Assembly (NCBI RefSeq): GCF_002812985.1
Contig: NZ_PGCP01000004.1
Location: 124,001 to 188,000 of the forward strand
Reading direction: 5' to 3'
Origin: Aeromonas lusitana
GTDB lineage: Bacteria; Pseudomonadota; Gammaproteobacteria; Enterobacterales; Aeromonadaceae
Length of the DNA: 64,000 nt
The notes beneath the pieces are model-generated. The model was not told the origin of the DNA. It was given only the letters and a program-made list of their open reading frames with translations, and ran no database searches. A program made the translations under genes and the position numbers. Shown in pieces: positions 33,494 through 45,200 of the stretch (positions are counted from its first letter, which is position 1; each line of letters begins with the position of its first letter).

Positions 33494-35422
33494 ATGTTAT
33501 CACCGGATACCAAAGTCAAGATACAGAATTTTGGACGCTTCCTGTCCAATATGGTCATGCCCAACATAGGCGCCTTCATCGCCTGGGGCTTCATCACCGC
33601 CCTCTTCATTCCCACTGGCTGGCTGCCAAGCGAGACGCTGGCCAAGCTGGTAGGCCCCATGATCACCTATCTGCTGCCGCTGCTGATTGGCTACACAGGC
33701 GGCAAGCTGATCGGGGGGGAGCGCGGGGCCGTGGTCGGCGCCATCACCACCATGGGCGTCATCGTCGGTACCGACATCCCCATGTTCATGGGTGCCATGA
33801 TGGTCGGCCCCCTCGGTGGCTGGGCCATCAAGCGCTTCGACAAGGCGATGGAAGGTCGCGTCAAGAGCGGCTTCGAGATGCTGGTCAACAACTTCTCCGC
33901 CGGCATCATCGGCATGCTGCTGGCCATCCTCGCCTTCTTCGTGATCGGCCCCTTCGTCAAGGTGCTCTCCGGCGTGCTGGCCAGTGGTGTGGGCTTCCTG
34001 GTGGATAACCACATGCTGCCGCTCACCTCCATCTTCGTCGAACCGGCCAAGATCCTGTTCCTGAACAACGCCATCAACCACGGCATCTTCTCGCCGCTCG
34101 GTATCCAGCAGGCCACCGAACAGGGCCGCTCCATCTTCTTCCTGATCGAAGCGAACCCGGGCCCCGGCCTCGGCGTGCTGCTGGCCTACATGGTGTTCGG
34201 CCGTGGCGCCGCCAAGCAATCCGCCGCCGGTGCCTCCATCATTCACTTCTTCGGTGGCATCCACGAGATCTACTTCCCCTACGTGCTGATGAACCCGCGC
34301 CTCATCCTGGCGGTGATCGCCGGTGGCATGACGGGCGTCTTCACCCTGACCCTGTTCAACGCGGGTCTAGTCTCCCCCGCCTCACCGGGTTCCATCTTCG
34401 CCGTGCTGCTGATGACGCCCAAAGCCTCCCTGATCGGGGTTGCCCTCTCCATCATCTGCTCCACCCTGGTCTCCTTCCTGGTCGCCGCCGTGTTCGTCCG
34501 TGCCCAGCAGCCGGAAGCCGACGAGGCCGATGCCCTGGGTGAAGCCACCCGCAAGATGAAAGCCATGAAGGCCACCAAGCCGGAAACCAGCGCGGCCAAG
34601 AAGCCGGACACCGAGCTGACGGCAGTGCGCAATATCGTGGTCGCCTGCGATGCAGGCATGGGCTCGAGCGCCATGGGCGCCGGCATGCTGCGCAAGCGGG
34701 TGCAGGCCGCGGGTCTCGATATCAGCGTCACCAATCGCGCCATCAACAACCTGGACGATCAGGTGGACTTGGTCATCACCCACAAGGATCTGACCGACCG
34801 CGCCCGTCGCCATGCGCCGCACGCCCAGCACATCTCCCTGACCAACTTCCTCGACAACGCGCTCTACCAGGATCTGGTGCAGAACCTGACCCTGGCCGGC
34901 GCCGCCAACGACGACGTGGCCAACCCGCAGCTGCTGGTTGCCGCCAACGACGACAGTTACGAGCCGCAAGCGAGCGAGGTCTTCACCCTGAGCCTGCAGG
35001 ACGTGCACCTCGGCCTCAAGGCCGACAACAAGGAGGCCGCCATCCTTGCCGCCGGCAAGCTGCTAGCCGAGCGTGGCTATGTGGCGCCGGACTATGTCAA
35101 CGCCATGCTGGAGCGCGAGCAGCTGGTCTCCACCTACCTCGGTGAGTCCATTGCCGTGCCCCACGGCACCATAGCCGCCAAGGAATTTGTGAAGCGCACC
35201 GGCATCGTCATCTGCCAGTACCCGGCCGGGGTTGCCTTCGGCGAAGCCGCCGACGAGGTAGCACGGCTGGTGATCGGCATCGCCGCCCGCAACGACGAAC
35301 ACATTCAGGTAATAACCAAACTGACCAATGCACTGGATGAACCGGGTCTCATCGACCGGTTGGCCAGCACTCAGGATCCCCAGGAGTTCCTGGACCTGTT
35401 GGGTGCCGAACAGGCCGCGTAA
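33494..35422 (+). CDS. mtlA: Mannitol PTS permease EIICBA
   Basis: 642 residues, all three PTS domains in one chain. The membrane EIIC domain covers about 1-345 with HGIFSPLG and [12 protein letters not shown] carries the phosphorylated Cys385 in [17 protein letters not shown] carries His557 in AVPHGT. It takes up mannitol and phosphorylates it to mannitol-1-phosphate using phosphate from HPr. It is the first gene of mtlA-mtlD-mtlR, behind two CRP sites, so probably cAMP-CRP activated. Confidence 0.97.
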   Translation: MLSPDTKVKIQNFGRFLSNMVMPNIGAFIAWGFITALFIPTGWLPSETLAKLVGPMITYLLPLLIGYTGGKLIGGERGAVVGAITTMGVIVGTDIPMFMGAMMVGPLGGWAIKRFDKAMEGRVKSGFEMLVNNFSAGIIGMLLAILAFFVIGPFVKVLSGVLASGVGFLVDNHMLPLTSIFVEPAKILFLNNAINHGIFSPLGIQQATEQGRSIFFLIEANPGPGLGVLLAYMVFGRGAAKQSAAGASIIHFFGGIHEIYFPYVLMNPRLILAVIAGGMTGVFTLTLFNAGLVSPASPGSIFAVLLMTPKASLIGVALSIICSTLVSFLVAAVFVRAQQPEADEADALGEATRKMKAMKATKPETSAAKKPDTELTAVRNIVVACDAGMGSSAMGAGMLRKRVQAAGLDISVTNRAINNLDDQVDLVITHKDLTDRARRHAPHAQHISLTNFLDNALYQDLVQNLTLAGAANDDVANPQLLVAANDDSYEPQASEVFTLSLQDVHLGLKADNKEAAILAAGKLLAERGYVAPDYVNAMLEREQLVSTYLGESIAVPHGTIAAKEFVKRTGIVICQYPAGVAFGEAADEVARLVIGIAARNDEHIQVITKLTNALDEPGLIDRLASTQDPQEFLDLLGAEQAA

Positions 35423-35459
35423 GTCATCTTCATCATCTTTGGTTATAGAGGTTAATATC

Positions 35460-36605
35460 ATGAAAACATTGCATTTTGGTGCCGGCAACATAGGCCGCGG
35501 CTTCATCGGTAAACTGCTGGCAGATGCCAGCCATCAGGTCACCTTCGCCGACGTCAACGAGACCCTGATCGATCAGCTCAACCATCGTCAGGAGTACAAG
35601 GTGCACGTGGTGGGAACGGATCAGAAGCTGGATGTGGTGCGCAACGTGGCCGCCGTCAGCTCAGCCGGCCACGAGGTGATCGCCCGCATCATCACCGCCG
35701 ATCTGGTGACCACGGCGGTCGGTCCCAACATCCTGGACAAGATTGCCAGCACCCTGGCCAAGGGGCTGCAGGCCCGCTTCGATGCCGGCAACCTGACCCC
35801 GCTCAACGTCATCGCCTGCGAGAACATGGTGCGCGGCACCAGCCACCTTAAACAGGAGGTACTCAAGTATCTGCCGGTCGCGTATCATGCCACGCTCGAA
35901 TCCTGCGTCGGCTTCGTCGACTCGGCGGTGGATCGTATAGTGCCGCCCGCGGCGGCCAACGACGATCCGCTGGAGGTGACGGTGGAGAGTTTCAGCGAGT
36001 GGATCGTCGATCAGACCCAGTTCAAGGGGGACTTGCCTCAGGTGGCGGGCATGGAGCCCACCGACAACCTGATGGCCTTCGTCGAGCGCAAGCTGTTCAC
36101 CCTCAACACCGGCCACATCGTCACCGCCTACCTCGGCAAGCTGAGAGGCTACCAGACGGTGCGGGAAGCCATCGAGGATCCGGTGATCCGCAGCAAGGTG
36201 CGCCGCGCCATGGAGGAGAGCGGTGCCGTGCTGGTGAGACGCTACGGCTTCGATCCACGCCTGCACGCCGCCTACATCGAAAAGATCCTGACCCGCTTCG
36301 CCAACCCCTATCTGGTGGACGAGATTGACCGGGTCGGCCGTCAGCCGCTGCGCAAGCTGGCGGCGGGAGACAGATTGGTGAAGCCCCTGCTCGGTACCCT
36401 GGAGTACGGCCTGCCAAACGATCACCTGCAGGAGGGCATAGCGGCGGCGCTGCACTATCGCAATGCCGACGATCCCCAGGCAGTGGAACTGCAGACCCTG
36501 CTGACCGACCTAGGCCCGGCCCAGGCCCTGGCCAGAGTCACAGGCCTGGATGCAGACAGCGAGATCGTTGCCGCCATCGTCGCCCGTTATCACAACTTGC
36601 AGTGA
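35460..36605 (+). CDS. mtlD: Mannitol-1-phosphate 5-dehydrogenase
   Basis: 381 residues (E. coli 382) from ATG 35460; an earlier in-frame start would overlap mtlA and is not conserved. The NAD-binding motif is [15 protein letters not shown] at the N-terminus. The catalytic-lysine region and [15 protein letters not shown] are in the C-terminal half. It oxidises mannitol-1-phosphate to fructose-6-phosphate with NAD. It starts 38 bases after mtlA, in one operon. Confidence 0.97.
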   Translation: MKTLHFGAGNIGRGFIGKLLADASHQVTFADVNETLIDQLNHRQEYKVHVVGTDQKLDVVRNVAAVSSAGHEVIARIITADLVTTAVGPNILDKIASTLAKGLQARFDAGNLTPLNVIACENMVRGTSHLKQEVLKYLPVAYHATLESCVGFVDSAVDRIVPPAAANDDPLEVTVESFSEWIVDQTQFKGDLPQVAGMEPTDNLMAFVERKLFTLNTGHIVTAYLGKLRGYQTVREAIEDPVIRSKVRRAMEESGAVLVRRYGFDPRLHAAYIEKILTRFANPYLVDEIDRVGRQPLRKLAAGDRLVKPLLGTLEYGLPNDHLQEGIAAALHYRNADDPQAVELQTLLTDLGPAQALARVTGLDADSEIVAAIVARYHNLQ

Positions 36606-36724
36606 CCCCATGGGGCGCCCAATGCCACTCGCCGCATCACACGGCAAAATGGCGACTGTGCCCCATACGATAAAAACCGGGAGAGAGGCAGTCTCTCTCC
36701 CTGTCAGCTGGACCCAATGCCCTT

Positions 36725-37246
36725 ATGACCACACACCAGGAAGATGAATTACTGGAACGACTGAACGAGCAGGATGGCCCCCGTGGTTTCTTCCTCGAGG
36801 TCGTGACCATCCTGGAAGAGGCGGTCGACTCCCTGATGCGGCGCGCGTTTCGCCAGGAAGAGTATGCCGTCAAATACGCCATCGAACCCCTGCTCAACCA
36901 GAGCGGCCCCCTCGGCCAACTGGAGGTGCGCCTCAAGCTCATCTTCGCCCTCGGCCTCATCTCCCTCGAGCGTTATCAGGATCTCGAGGCCTACCTGAAG
37001 ATCCGCGATTTTCTGGTGCGCGACCCCAAGGATTACCGCTTCAGCGACAAACCCGTTCGCGATCTGCTCGATCGTCTGCACGGCCTCAACCAGGGCAGCA
37101 TGATGCCCCAGGACCCACCAGCCAACGAGGAGGACTGGCCCTTCTACCAGATGCAACTGAACCGGCTCGATCAGGTGGTGCGCTCTGCGCTGGTGCTGGC
37201 GGTGGCCGATTGCGTCACCGAGCTCCACAAAGAGAGTCCCATCTAG
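36725..37246 (+). CDS. mtlR: MtlR/MltR-family mannitol operon repressor
   Basis: 173 residues (E. coli MtlR 195), all helical, with no HTH motif, as usual for this family. FLEVVTILEEAVDSLMRRAFR and LKLIFALGLISLERYQDLEAYLKIRD match the family core. It lowers mtl expression when mannitol is absent; how it does so without a DNA-binding domain is unsettled. It follows mtlD by 119 bases in the same orientation. Confidence 0.92.
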   Translation: MTTHQEDELLERLNEQDGPRGFFLEVVTILEEAVDSLMRRAFRQEEYAVKYAIEPLLNQSGPLGQLEVRLKLIFALGLISLERYQDLEAYLKIRDFLVRDPKDYRFSDKPVRDLLDRLHGLNQGSMMPQDPPANEEDWPFYQMQLNRLDQVVRSALVLAVADCVTELHKESPI

Positions 37247-37392
37247 GCAAGAGAGTATTATCCCTCGGGCTTTTGCCGACGCAGCGCCCTTGCCACCGTG
37301 CCCATCGCCATGGCCCCGGCTCCATCCGGGTGTTTATTCGCCCGCCTTCCCCGCTACACTACTCCCAACCCCATCATCTGCCCGAGGTTGGC

Positions 37393-39180
37393 ATGATCGC
37401 ACTCTCCCTCGCGGGGATCGCCCTGATCTCCCTGTTGGCTCAATGGCTGGCCTGGTCCCTGCGGGTTCCCGCCATCCTGTTCCTGCTGCTGAGCGGTCTG
37501 CTGCTCGGCCCAGTGACCGGGGTGCTCGACCCGGATGCCCTGCTCGGTGAGCTGTTGTTCCCCCTGGTCTCCCTGTCGGTGGCCATCATCTTGTTCGAGG
37601 GGGCGCTGACCCTGCACCTGACCGAACTCAAGGGCATTGGCAAGGTGGTACGCAACCTCTGCTCCATTGGCATGCTGGTCAGCTTTGTGGTGATAGGCGG
37701 TGCCAGCTACTTCCTGCTGGGGCTGGACTGGCGCGTCGCCATGGTGCTCGGCGCCGTGCTGGTGGTGACGGGGCCGACCGTGGTCGCCCCCATGCTCAAC
37801 GTGATCCGGCCGGTGCGGGAGGTGGACAAGATATTGCGCTGGGAGGGGATCGTCATAGATCCCATAGGTGCGCTGTTCGCGGTGCTGGTATTCGAGGCGG
37901 TGCGACTCGGCAGCCAGAGCGATGTACTCAGCCATACCCTGCTGGCGCTGGCCAAGACGGTGGGAGTCGGCACCCTGATCGGGGTGGCGGCCGGCTGGCT
38001 GACCACTCTGCTCATCCGCAAGGACTGGCTGCCGGTCAGCTTGCACAAGTTCGGGGTGCTGGCGCTGGTGCTGGTCACCTTCACCCTGTCGGACTGGCTC
38101 CGCCATGAGTCCGGCCTGCTGGCGGTCACCGTCTTCGGCATCTGGCTCGCCAATCAGGAGGGGCTGGACCTGGAGGAGGTGTTGGAGTTCAAGGAGGATC
38201 TCGCCGTCATCCTCATCTCCTCCCTGTTCATCTTGCTGGCGGCCAGGCTCGATCTGGCGCAGCTGTGGCAACTCGGCCCCATGGTGCTGCTCCTGCTGTG
38301 CGTGGTGCAATTCGTGGCACGCCCGCTCTGCATCCTGGTCTCGACCCTGGGCTCGGATCTCCCCTGGCGCGCCCGCGCCCTGCTGAGCTGGATAGCGCCG
38401 CGCGGCATAGTCGCGGCCGCGGTGAGCGCCTCGTTTGCCATCAGCATGCACGAAGCCGGAATCGCGGATGCCGACAAGCTGGTGCCCCTGGTGTTCGCCG
38501 TCATCATCTTTACTGTGGTGCTGCAGAGCCTCACCTCGGCGCCCTTGGCCAGCCTGCTCGGCATGCGCCAACCGGCCCCCAATGTCTGGCTGCTGATCGG
38601 GGCCAACTCGGTGGCTCGCGCCATCGGCAAGGCGCTGGCAGATCAGGGCATTCCGGTTCAGTTGTCCGATCCCGCCTGGGAGCACTGCAAGCTGGCGCGC
38701 ATGAGCAACCTGCCCTGCTATTTTGGCAATCCACAGTCGGAACACGCCGAGCTCCACCTGCCCCTCACCAGCATCAGCACTGTGCTGGCCCTCTCCCCGA
38801 ACCGTCACAACAACGCCCTCGGCGTGTTGCACTTCGCTCACCTCTACGGGGAGGAGAAGGTCTACTCCCTGCGTTCCAGCGAGCAACACGGCAAGGCGAA
38901 CCGAGAGAGTGCCACCTTCCGTGCCCGCCAGAACCTGTTCGGACCCGAGATTAACTTCGCCCGCCTGAGTGGCTTGCTGAGCCGGGGCGGCCAGATCAAG
39001 GCCACCCGGCTGCGGGACGCCTTCGACTGGAGCCAATATCAGGAGGCCAATCCCGGTGCCATTCTGTTGTTCGTGCTCGATGGCAAGGGGCACCCCCAGG
39101 TGGTCACAGGCCCGGTCACGCCACAGACTGGCGACTTGCTGATCGCCCTGCAGCCGCCGCGAGAGGCACCTGCGCCCTGA
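37393..39180 (+). CDS. CPA1-family cation:proton antiporter
   Basis: 595 residues from ATG 37393, where the hydrophobic N-terminus begins; the upstream part of the open frame overlaps mtlR in another register. About 12 transmembrane helices up to residue ~400. Antiporter signatures include FEGALTLHL, VVTGPTVVAP and WEGIVIDPIGA. The last ~190 residues form a soluble domain resembling TrkA-N, starting WLLIGANSVARAIGKALA, but the glycine motif is not the classical GxGxxG. It probably exchanges Na+ or K+ for H+. The ion is unknown. Confidence 0.85.
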   Translation: MIALSLAGIALISLLAQWLAWSLRVPAILFLLLSGLLLGPVTGVLDPDALLGELLFPLVSLSVAIILFEGALTLHLTELKGIGKVVRNLCSIGMLVSFVVIGGASYFLLGLDWRVAMVLGAVLVVTGPTVVAPMLNVIRPVREVDKILRWEGIVIDPIGALFAVLVFEAVRLGSQSDVLSHTLLALAKTVGVGTLIGVAAGWLTTLLIRKDWLPVSLHKFGVLALVLVTFTLSDWLRHESGLLAVTVFGIWLANQEGLDLEEVLEFKEDLAVILISSLFILLAARLDLAQLWQLGPMVLLLLCVVQFVARPLCILVSTLGSDLPWRARALLSWIAPRGIVAAAVSASFAISMHEAGIADADKLVPLVFAVIIFTVVLQSLTSAPLASLLGMRQPAPNVWLLIGANSVARAIGKALADQGIPVQLSDPAWEHCKLARMSNLPCYFGNPQSEHAELHLPLTSISTVLALSPNRHNNALGVLHFAHLYGEEKVYSLRSSEQHGKANRESATFRARQNLFGPEINFARLSGLLSRGGQIKATRLRDAFDWSQYQEANPGAILLFVLDGKGHPQVVTGPVTPQTGDLLIALQPPREAPAP

Positions 39181-39289
39181 TGGGATCATCGGACAGGTTC
39201 TGGGATTATTTCACCCACCCCGGCCCTGTGCCTGACTGACCGTCTGCGACTAGACTTGATAGTGGCGCCATCGGTCATAGGAGGATGTC

Positions 39290-39538
39290 ATGACGGTCAG
39301 CGAATTGCGCACACTGCATCAGCAACACCGCTTCAAGGAAGCGGAGATCCTGCACGACATCATCTCGCCCGGCTGGATCGTGGAGTTCCGTGGTCAGGAC
39401 GGTCGCCTGTACGAGATGACGGACACCCTGGGTTGCCCGGTGAGCTTCTCCTCCACCGAGGAGGCGCGCGATCACATCCATCTGGTGGCCGACTGTCCGA
39501 TCCAGGTCGAGCACCTCTACCACTTCTTCGAACGCTGA
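39290..39538 (+). CDS. Small conserved hypothetical protein
   Basis: 82 residues, ATG 39290 behind AGGAGG seven bases upstream, a near-ideal ribosome site. Soluble and acidic. ILHDIISPGWIVEFRGQDG suggests a small beta-rich domain. Two cysteines (49 and 69 approximately). No family recognised. A terminator follows, so it is expressed as a single gene. Confidence 0.75.
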   Translation: MTVSELRTLHQQHRFKEAEILHDIISPGWIVEFRGQDGRLYEMTDTLGCPVSFSSTEEARDHIHLVADCPIQVEHLYHFFER

Positions 39539-39563
39539 GTGGCCAACCCGACCAATCACATAT

Positions 39564-39591
39564 GAAAAAGGCTCCCGCGGGAGCCTTTTTC
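39564..39591. terminator. Palindromic terminator between the small gene and the MscS-like gene
   Basis: A 26-base perfect palindrome (AAAAAGGCTCCCG and CGGGAGCCTTTTT), T-rich in both directions. It touches the last codons of the minus-strand gene. Confidence 0.85.
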
Positions 39592-40108
39592 ATTCAGGTT
39601 GCAGTGGATCTGCCGCCTTGCCCTCCAGTCGCCTGACCGGTTTTTGCAGGATAAGGTTTGCCGGATAGGTCACCAGATCGCCGTTATCATCCCTCACCCT
39701 CAGGTAGAAGAGACCGATCTCGGTAATGACACCGGTCACGGAATCATCCTTGTCGAGGATGCGGATCCGGTCACCAATCTTGTAGGGAAAGGCGAAGAAG
39801 ATGGTGATGCTGGCGGTGATGTTGGAGAGGATCGACCACTGCGCCACCATGGCGACGCCGAGCACGGCGAAGAAGGAGGAGGCGAGCACCACCAGCCGGG
39901 AGAAGTCGAGCCCCCACACCCCAGCCAGGATCAGCAGGGTCGCGCAGCCGAGCAAGAAGTGGAACACGTGCTCCACGTAGAGCACCCGGTTTTCGCTCAC
40001 CTGCTTGGTCTTGGCCAGCGCCAGCAGGCTCTTGTGGATCAGGCCACGGATGAGGGCGTGACTCAGCAGTAAGAGCAGGGTTACGCCAAAAGATTCCCAT
40101 GTCGTCAT
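39590..40108 (-). CDS. Small MscS-type mechanosensitive channel
   Basis: 172 residues against 286 for E. coli MscS. Two to three transmembrane helices (about 5-25, 50-70, 72-98) lead into the pore-lining helix FAVLGVAMVAQWSILSNITAS and the beta domain FPYKIGDRIRI with ITEIGLFYLRVRDDNGDLVTYPANLIL. The large C-terminal cytoplasmic cage is absent. Probably releases solutes on osmotic downshock. The zntB gene is upstream on the same strand, nine bases away, so likely one operon. Confidence 0.85.
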   Translation of the reverse strand: MTTWESFGVTLLLLLSHALIRGLIHKSLLALAKTKQVSENRVLYVEHVFHFLLGCATLLILAGVWGLDFSRLVVLASSFFAVLGVAMVAQWSILSNITASITIFFAFPYKIGDRIRILDKDDSVTGVITEIGLFYLRVRDDNGDLVTYPANLILQKPVRRLEGKAADPLQPE

Positions 40109-40117
40109 CTGTCGTCC

Positions 40118-41083
40118 TTACCACCAGCGTCTGTGTTTGAGCCAGACCGCCAGCATCACGGCCAGCACCATCAGGGATCCACTAAAGACCCAGAAGGCGA
40201 CCGGACTCTCAGCCCCCGGCATGCCCCCCAGGTTGATGCCGAACAGGCCGGTCAGGAAGGTGGCCGGCAGGAACAAGAGCGCCATCACCGACATCTGATA
40301 GGCACGGCGGTTGGTCGCCTCCGTCATCAGGTTGTTGATCTCGTCCGCCAGCACGGCGGTGCGGGCCACCCCGGCATCCAGATCATCCAGCCAGCGCCGT
40401 AGACGGTCGGCGATGTCGAGTAGACGGCGTCTGTCGTCCTCATCTAGCCAACTGATCTTCTCGTTGGCCAGACGGGCCACCAGATCCCGTTGGGGGGAGA
40501 GATAACGGCGGATCATGATGAGTTGCTTGCGGATCCGGGCCAGGCGGCCGTTGGGGGGCAAGTCCCGCAGCAGCACCTGCTCCTCCAGCTCCAGGATCTG
40601 ATCGTGCAGCACTTCCACAAACTCACCGGCCCGGTCGGTCAGGGCATCGCAGATCTCCACCAGCCAGTCGGCAGGGGAATCGGCGCCACCACCCAGTTTC
40701 AACTGCTCGAATACGTCCTGCTCCGACAACAAGGGGCGACGACGGCTGCTGATGATGAGGTCCGGCGTGATATAGATGCGCAGGGCCACCATCTCCTCAG
40801 GCCTGTGATCCTTGTTGTGGTTGATGCCGCGCAGGATCAGCAGCACGGTTTCTCCCATCCGGACCAGCTTGGGGCGATTGCTCTGACCGAGCAGAGATTC
40901 GCGCACCACCCCATTGATGAGGGGAGTCTGCAGCAACCAGCGCGCCGCCTCCGGGTTGCCATAGTCCAGATGCAACCAGCTGGGCTGCGCCGTGGGGATC
41001 TCGCTCCCCACAGCCAGCGGCTGCATGCCGCCCTTGCCATCCAGGGTCAGGCCATAAATCACATCACTGGGCACCCGATCCAT
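40118..41083 (-). CDS. zntB: CorA-family zinc transporter ZntB
   Basis: 321 residues (E. coli 327). A long cytoplasmic N-terminal domain precedes two C-terminal transmembrane helices. The loop motif between them is FGINLGG; CorA magnesium transporters have GMN, and ZntB proteins have the GIN-type variant. SVMALLFLPATFLTGLFGIN is typical. It moves zinc across the inner membrane; direction (uptake versus efflux) is debated in the literature. Divergent from yaiI. Confidence 0.92.
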   Translation of the reverse strand: MDRVPSDVIYGLTLDGKGGMQPLAVGSEIPTAQPSWLHLDYGNPEAARWLLQTPLINGVVRESLLGQSNRPKLVRMGETVLLILRGINHNKDHRPEEMVALRIYITPDLIISSRRRPLLSEQDVFEQLKLGGGADSPADWLVEICDALTDRAGEFVEVLHDQILELEEQVLLRDLPPNGRLARIRKQLIMIRRYLSPQRDLVARLANEKISWLDEDDRRRLLDIADRLRRWLDDLDAGVARTAVLADEINNLMTEATNRRAYQMSVMALLFLPATFLTGLFGINLGGMPGAESPVAFWVFSGSLMVLAVMLAVWLKHRRWW

Positions 41084-41217
41084 CCACTCATCCTTCTCGC
41101 GTTCGATTCATCGAGCCAGCTTACACTAAAGCTAGGCCGGACTCAGCCCCGGGACAGCCAGTCCCCTGGTGGCCGTGTTAAGATGTGCTCCTCGTTTCAG
41201 ACACAGGAAGCCATGCC

Positions 41218-41670
41218 ATGCCCATCTGGGTTGATGCCGATGCCTGCCCTCTCCCGGTCAAGGAGATCCTCTACCGCGCCGCCCACCGCACCCAGGTCGT
41301 CACTACCCTTGTGGCCAATCAGGGGCTGCGAGTACCACCCTCTCCTTTCATCAAGACCCAGCAGGTGGAGAAAGGGTTCGATGTGGCGGATCACGTGATC
41401 GCCCAGCAGGTCAAACCAGGGGATCTGGTCATTACCGGCGATATCCCGCTCGCTTCCTGGGTGATCGATGCCGGTGGTGAGGCGCTCAATCCCCGTGGCG
41501 AGATCTACACCCGCGAGACCATACAGGCGCGGCTTGGCATGCGTAACTTCATGGAGGAACTGCGCTCGGCCGGGGTACAGACCGGCGGCCCGGCCCCCTT
41601 CAACGCCGCCGACAAGCAGCGCTTCGCCAATGCACTGGATAAATGGTTGCTCAAGGGCAAACTGACATAA
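41218..41670 (+). CDS. yaiI: YaiI/YqxD family protein (DUF188)
   Basis: 150 residues from ATG 41218 ([11 protein letters not shown]), the conserved family start; the upstream in-frame part is not conserved. Members have a PIN-like fold with acidic residues: DADACP at the start, ITGDIPLA in the middle and RNFMEELR near the end. The enzymatic role is not established. It is divergent from zntB, and nothing follows it for 535 bases. Confidence 0.92.
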   Translation: MPIWVDADACPLPVKEILYRAAHRTQVVTTLVANQGLRVPPSPFIKTQQVEKGFDVADHVIAQQVKPGDLVITGDIPLASWVIDAGGEALNPRGEIYTRETIQARLGMRNFMEELRSAGVQTGGPAPFNAADKQRFANALDKWLLKGKLT

Positions 41671-42205
41671 CGCAGGTCATCAGGAACCTGCCATTGCCGT
41701 TCATTGGATAGGAAACTCCTCATCCCACCTCTTCCTTGGCAAGCACTTGCTTGCCCTCCACACCTCCTTCTAAGCCTGACTCATTCCACACCCTCAGACA
41801 TTAAAAGCTTCAGTCGCAACCATTCTCGCCACCCCACAGGCACCAAGGTCATTGGTGCCTTGATATAACAACTCGCCGCCATTTTGTTACAAAGCAATAC
41901 TTTTAATTATATCAATAGCGGTTGAAATACCCCATGGACTCACCTAGACATATTAACAAGCCAAAATTAATAATTTTGTTATTAGTAACAAAAGGAAATT
42001 CAAGACAAGGAATGAAAGTCCATATGAATAAAGAGATCGCATTTACCAGAAAGCGAATGAGCCTGACTTAACGCCATCTAAATCAATGTATTGAAGAACT
42101 AAGCAGCTTAACAAGAACAGAGAAATTATCTCTGCAGGATTCGTTGTCCCTTCATCAGGGTGAATCTCCTCTCACATTAAGCACAGAGATCAAAGGGGAA
42201 TATTC
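41671..42205. other. Long AT-rich intergenic region before the Ig-repeat gene
   Basis: 535 bases with no credible gene. AGGCACCAA (41838-41846) and TTGGTGCCT (41852-41860) form a perfect hairpin around GGTCA, without a T run, a possible terminator of yaiI. From about 41870 the sequence is clearly AT-rich, which fits a promoter region for the following gene; base composition differs from the flanking genes. Confidence 0.45.
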
Positions 42206-45200
42206 ATGAACAGAACAATGACTGTGTTTCTCTCACTGTTTCTTACCTTCTTCCTGTTTAGTTGTGGCGGAGGGGGCGGAGGGGGAGGCACAAAACCCAC
42301 GAACCCATCCGCCAAGACATTGACCAAGATCGACATCTCTGCCGACACCGCGGGCACCAAGGCTCGGGCAGAAGCCAATCCCAGCACACCACTCGGTATC
42401 AGCACCCAGTATCTGGCCATCGCCACCTATAGCGACAACAGTACAGCCAACATCACGGATGTCGCCAGCTGGAGCAGCGCTGATACCAGCATCGCCACCA
42501 TAGATGAAAAAGGGCTGGTCAAGACACTCAAGATCAGCAGCACCGGGATCACAGCCAACTATCAGGGGGTGACCAGCAACACTTCCAACCTGACCATCAC
42601 GGATGCCATTGCCACCAAGATCTCCGTCATCCCTCCAACCACGGCACTGGCCAAGGGGCTGTCACTGCAATTGCAGGCCATCGCCACCTTCTCCGATGAC
42701 ACCACCAAGGATGTGTCGACCCAGGCAAGCTGGCTGAGCAACAACCCAACCGTGCTGAGCGTCGACAACAAGGGCAAGATCACTGCTCTCGATGTCGGTG
42801 ATGCCACAGTCATTGCCACCATTCAGGGGATTACCGGTCAAACCACTGTCTCGGCCGTCAATCTGGCGGTCAGTCAGATCCAGATCATTCCGGCGACAGT
42901 CCAGCTGGCTATCGGTACTACAACAAAGCTGACGGCCATCGCAACCTTCGCCGACCAGAGCACCCAGGATATCTCCACGCAAGCGGCCTGGCTCAGCAGC
43001 AACCCAGCCGTCGCAACTGTCGACAACACTGGTCTGGTGACCGGCGTCGCGGCAGGCTCAGTCACGCTGTCAGCGACACTACTGGGCGTCACTGCCACCA
43101 CCAGCATCCAGGTCAACAACGCCAGCGTCACGGCCTTGCAGGTCATTCCTGCCGTCTCGACCATTGCCCTCGGCACCAAGAGTCAATTGCAGGCCATCGC
43201 TACTTTCAGCGACGGATCAACTCAGGATGTGTCGACCCAGGCACAGTGGAGCAGCAGCAATCCCGTCATCGCCAGTGTAGACAGTCAGGGGAAAGTAACG
43301 GGTAACGGCATAGGCCAGGCCAGCATCACTGCCACCCTGGGCTCTGTCAGCCGCAGTGTCAGTATCACCATCACCAATGCCATCGCCACCTCACTGCAAG
43401 TCATACCGCCAACTGCCTCTCTGCCGGTAGGGACCAAGCTGCAATTCCAGGCTGTCGCCACCTTCAGCGACAACTCCTCGCAGGATGTGACCAGCCAGGT
43501 CAGTTGGAATAGCTCGGATGTCAGCGTTGCGACCATAGGCCTGGACGGTGAGGCAACCGCAGTCAATACAGGGGGTGCAAATATCTCGGCCCTCTTCCAT
43601 GGCGTATCCAGCAATACGGTATTGCTGGTAGTCACCAATGCGACCGTCAGCAGCGTCCAGATCGTCTTGAATAGCGGCAACGGCACCCTGGCCAAAGGTA
43701 GTTCGGTCCAATTCAAGGCCCAGGCCGTGTTGAGTGATGGCAGTACCCTGGATGTCTCCAACCAGGCAACCTGGGTCAGCAGCGATCAAACCAAGGTCAC
43801 CATAGATGCTCAGGGTCTGGCGACCGGGGTTGCGGTGGGTACCAGCACCATCACAGCCAGCATCAATAATGTGACCAGTGCCGGGACTGTGCTGACCGTC
43901 ACCAATGCGACAGTCAGTCAAATCCAGATCACTCCACCCACCCTGAGCCTCGCCAAGGGCACCAAGGGCAAGCTGACGGCGATCGCCACCTACAGCGATA
44001 ACACGACCCAGGACATCTCCAATCTAGTGGCCTGGAACAGCTCGGATATCGCAGTTGCCACAGTCAACCTGTCCGGTGAAGTCACCGCCGTCACCATTGG
44101 CAGTGCGACCCTGACCGGTAGCGTGGGCAGCGTCACCAGCAATCCAGTCAGCCTGAGCGTCACCAGTGCTACCGTGAACCAGATAGACTTGTCGGCGACG
44201 GCATCGACCCTGGCGGCCGGTACCAAGACCCAGCTGACTGCCGTGGCCAACTACTCCGATGGCACCAGCCAGAACATCACGGGTCTGGTCTCATGGAGTA
44301 GCAGCGACAGCAACGTTGCCACCGTCAACACCAGCGGTGAGGTCACGGCAGTGGCTCCCGGCACTGCCACCATCACAGGCAGCTTCGGCGGGCAGACCAG
44401 TACCCTGACCATCACGGTCACGGCAGCGACAGTGGGTGCCATCCAGATCAGCACTCCCCTGGCTTCACTGGCACTGGGTACCAATGGTCAGCTGAAGGCA
44501 TTGGCAACCTACTCTGACAATACCGTGGTCGATGTCACCAGCCAGGCCAGTTGGAGCAGCAGTTCACCCACCTTGGTGAGCGTGGATGCCAACGGTCAGA
44601 TCAAGGCATTGGCCGTGGGTTCTGCCATCATCAGCGGCAGCCTGGGAGGCACTACCTCGACCATCAGCATTGCGGCAACTGCTGCAACTGTGACCGGGCT
44701 CAGCATAGACACCATCCCCAATCTGGCGAGCGGAAACCAGGCTCAGTTGAAGGCAACGGCAACCTTCAGCGACCTGACCACCCAGAACGTCAGCGCCCTT
44801 GCCCACTGGCAGAGCGATGACACGGGCGTGGTGACTGTCTCCGGTACCGGGGTCGCACACGGGGTGGCAGCAGGGACGGCCAACATCAGTGCCAGCTTCC
44901 TGACTGGGGCAGACAGCAAGCCGATCACCATCACGGCGGCGACCCTCAGCAGCTTGGCGGCCAGTTGCACCACACAGGTCCAGCTGGGGCTACTCGGCCT
45001 CCCGGTCGCCAATATCGTGACCCGCAAGGCGGTCGCAACCTTCTCCGATGCCAGCACACTGGATGTCAGCAATACCGTCACCTGGAGCAAGAATGGCGTC
45101 GTCATCGGGGTCACCCTGAACAACGTCGACATACTGCTGTTGACCCAGCAGGTGAACTACCAGGCCAGCCTCAATGGCGTAAACAGCAACACCATCATCT

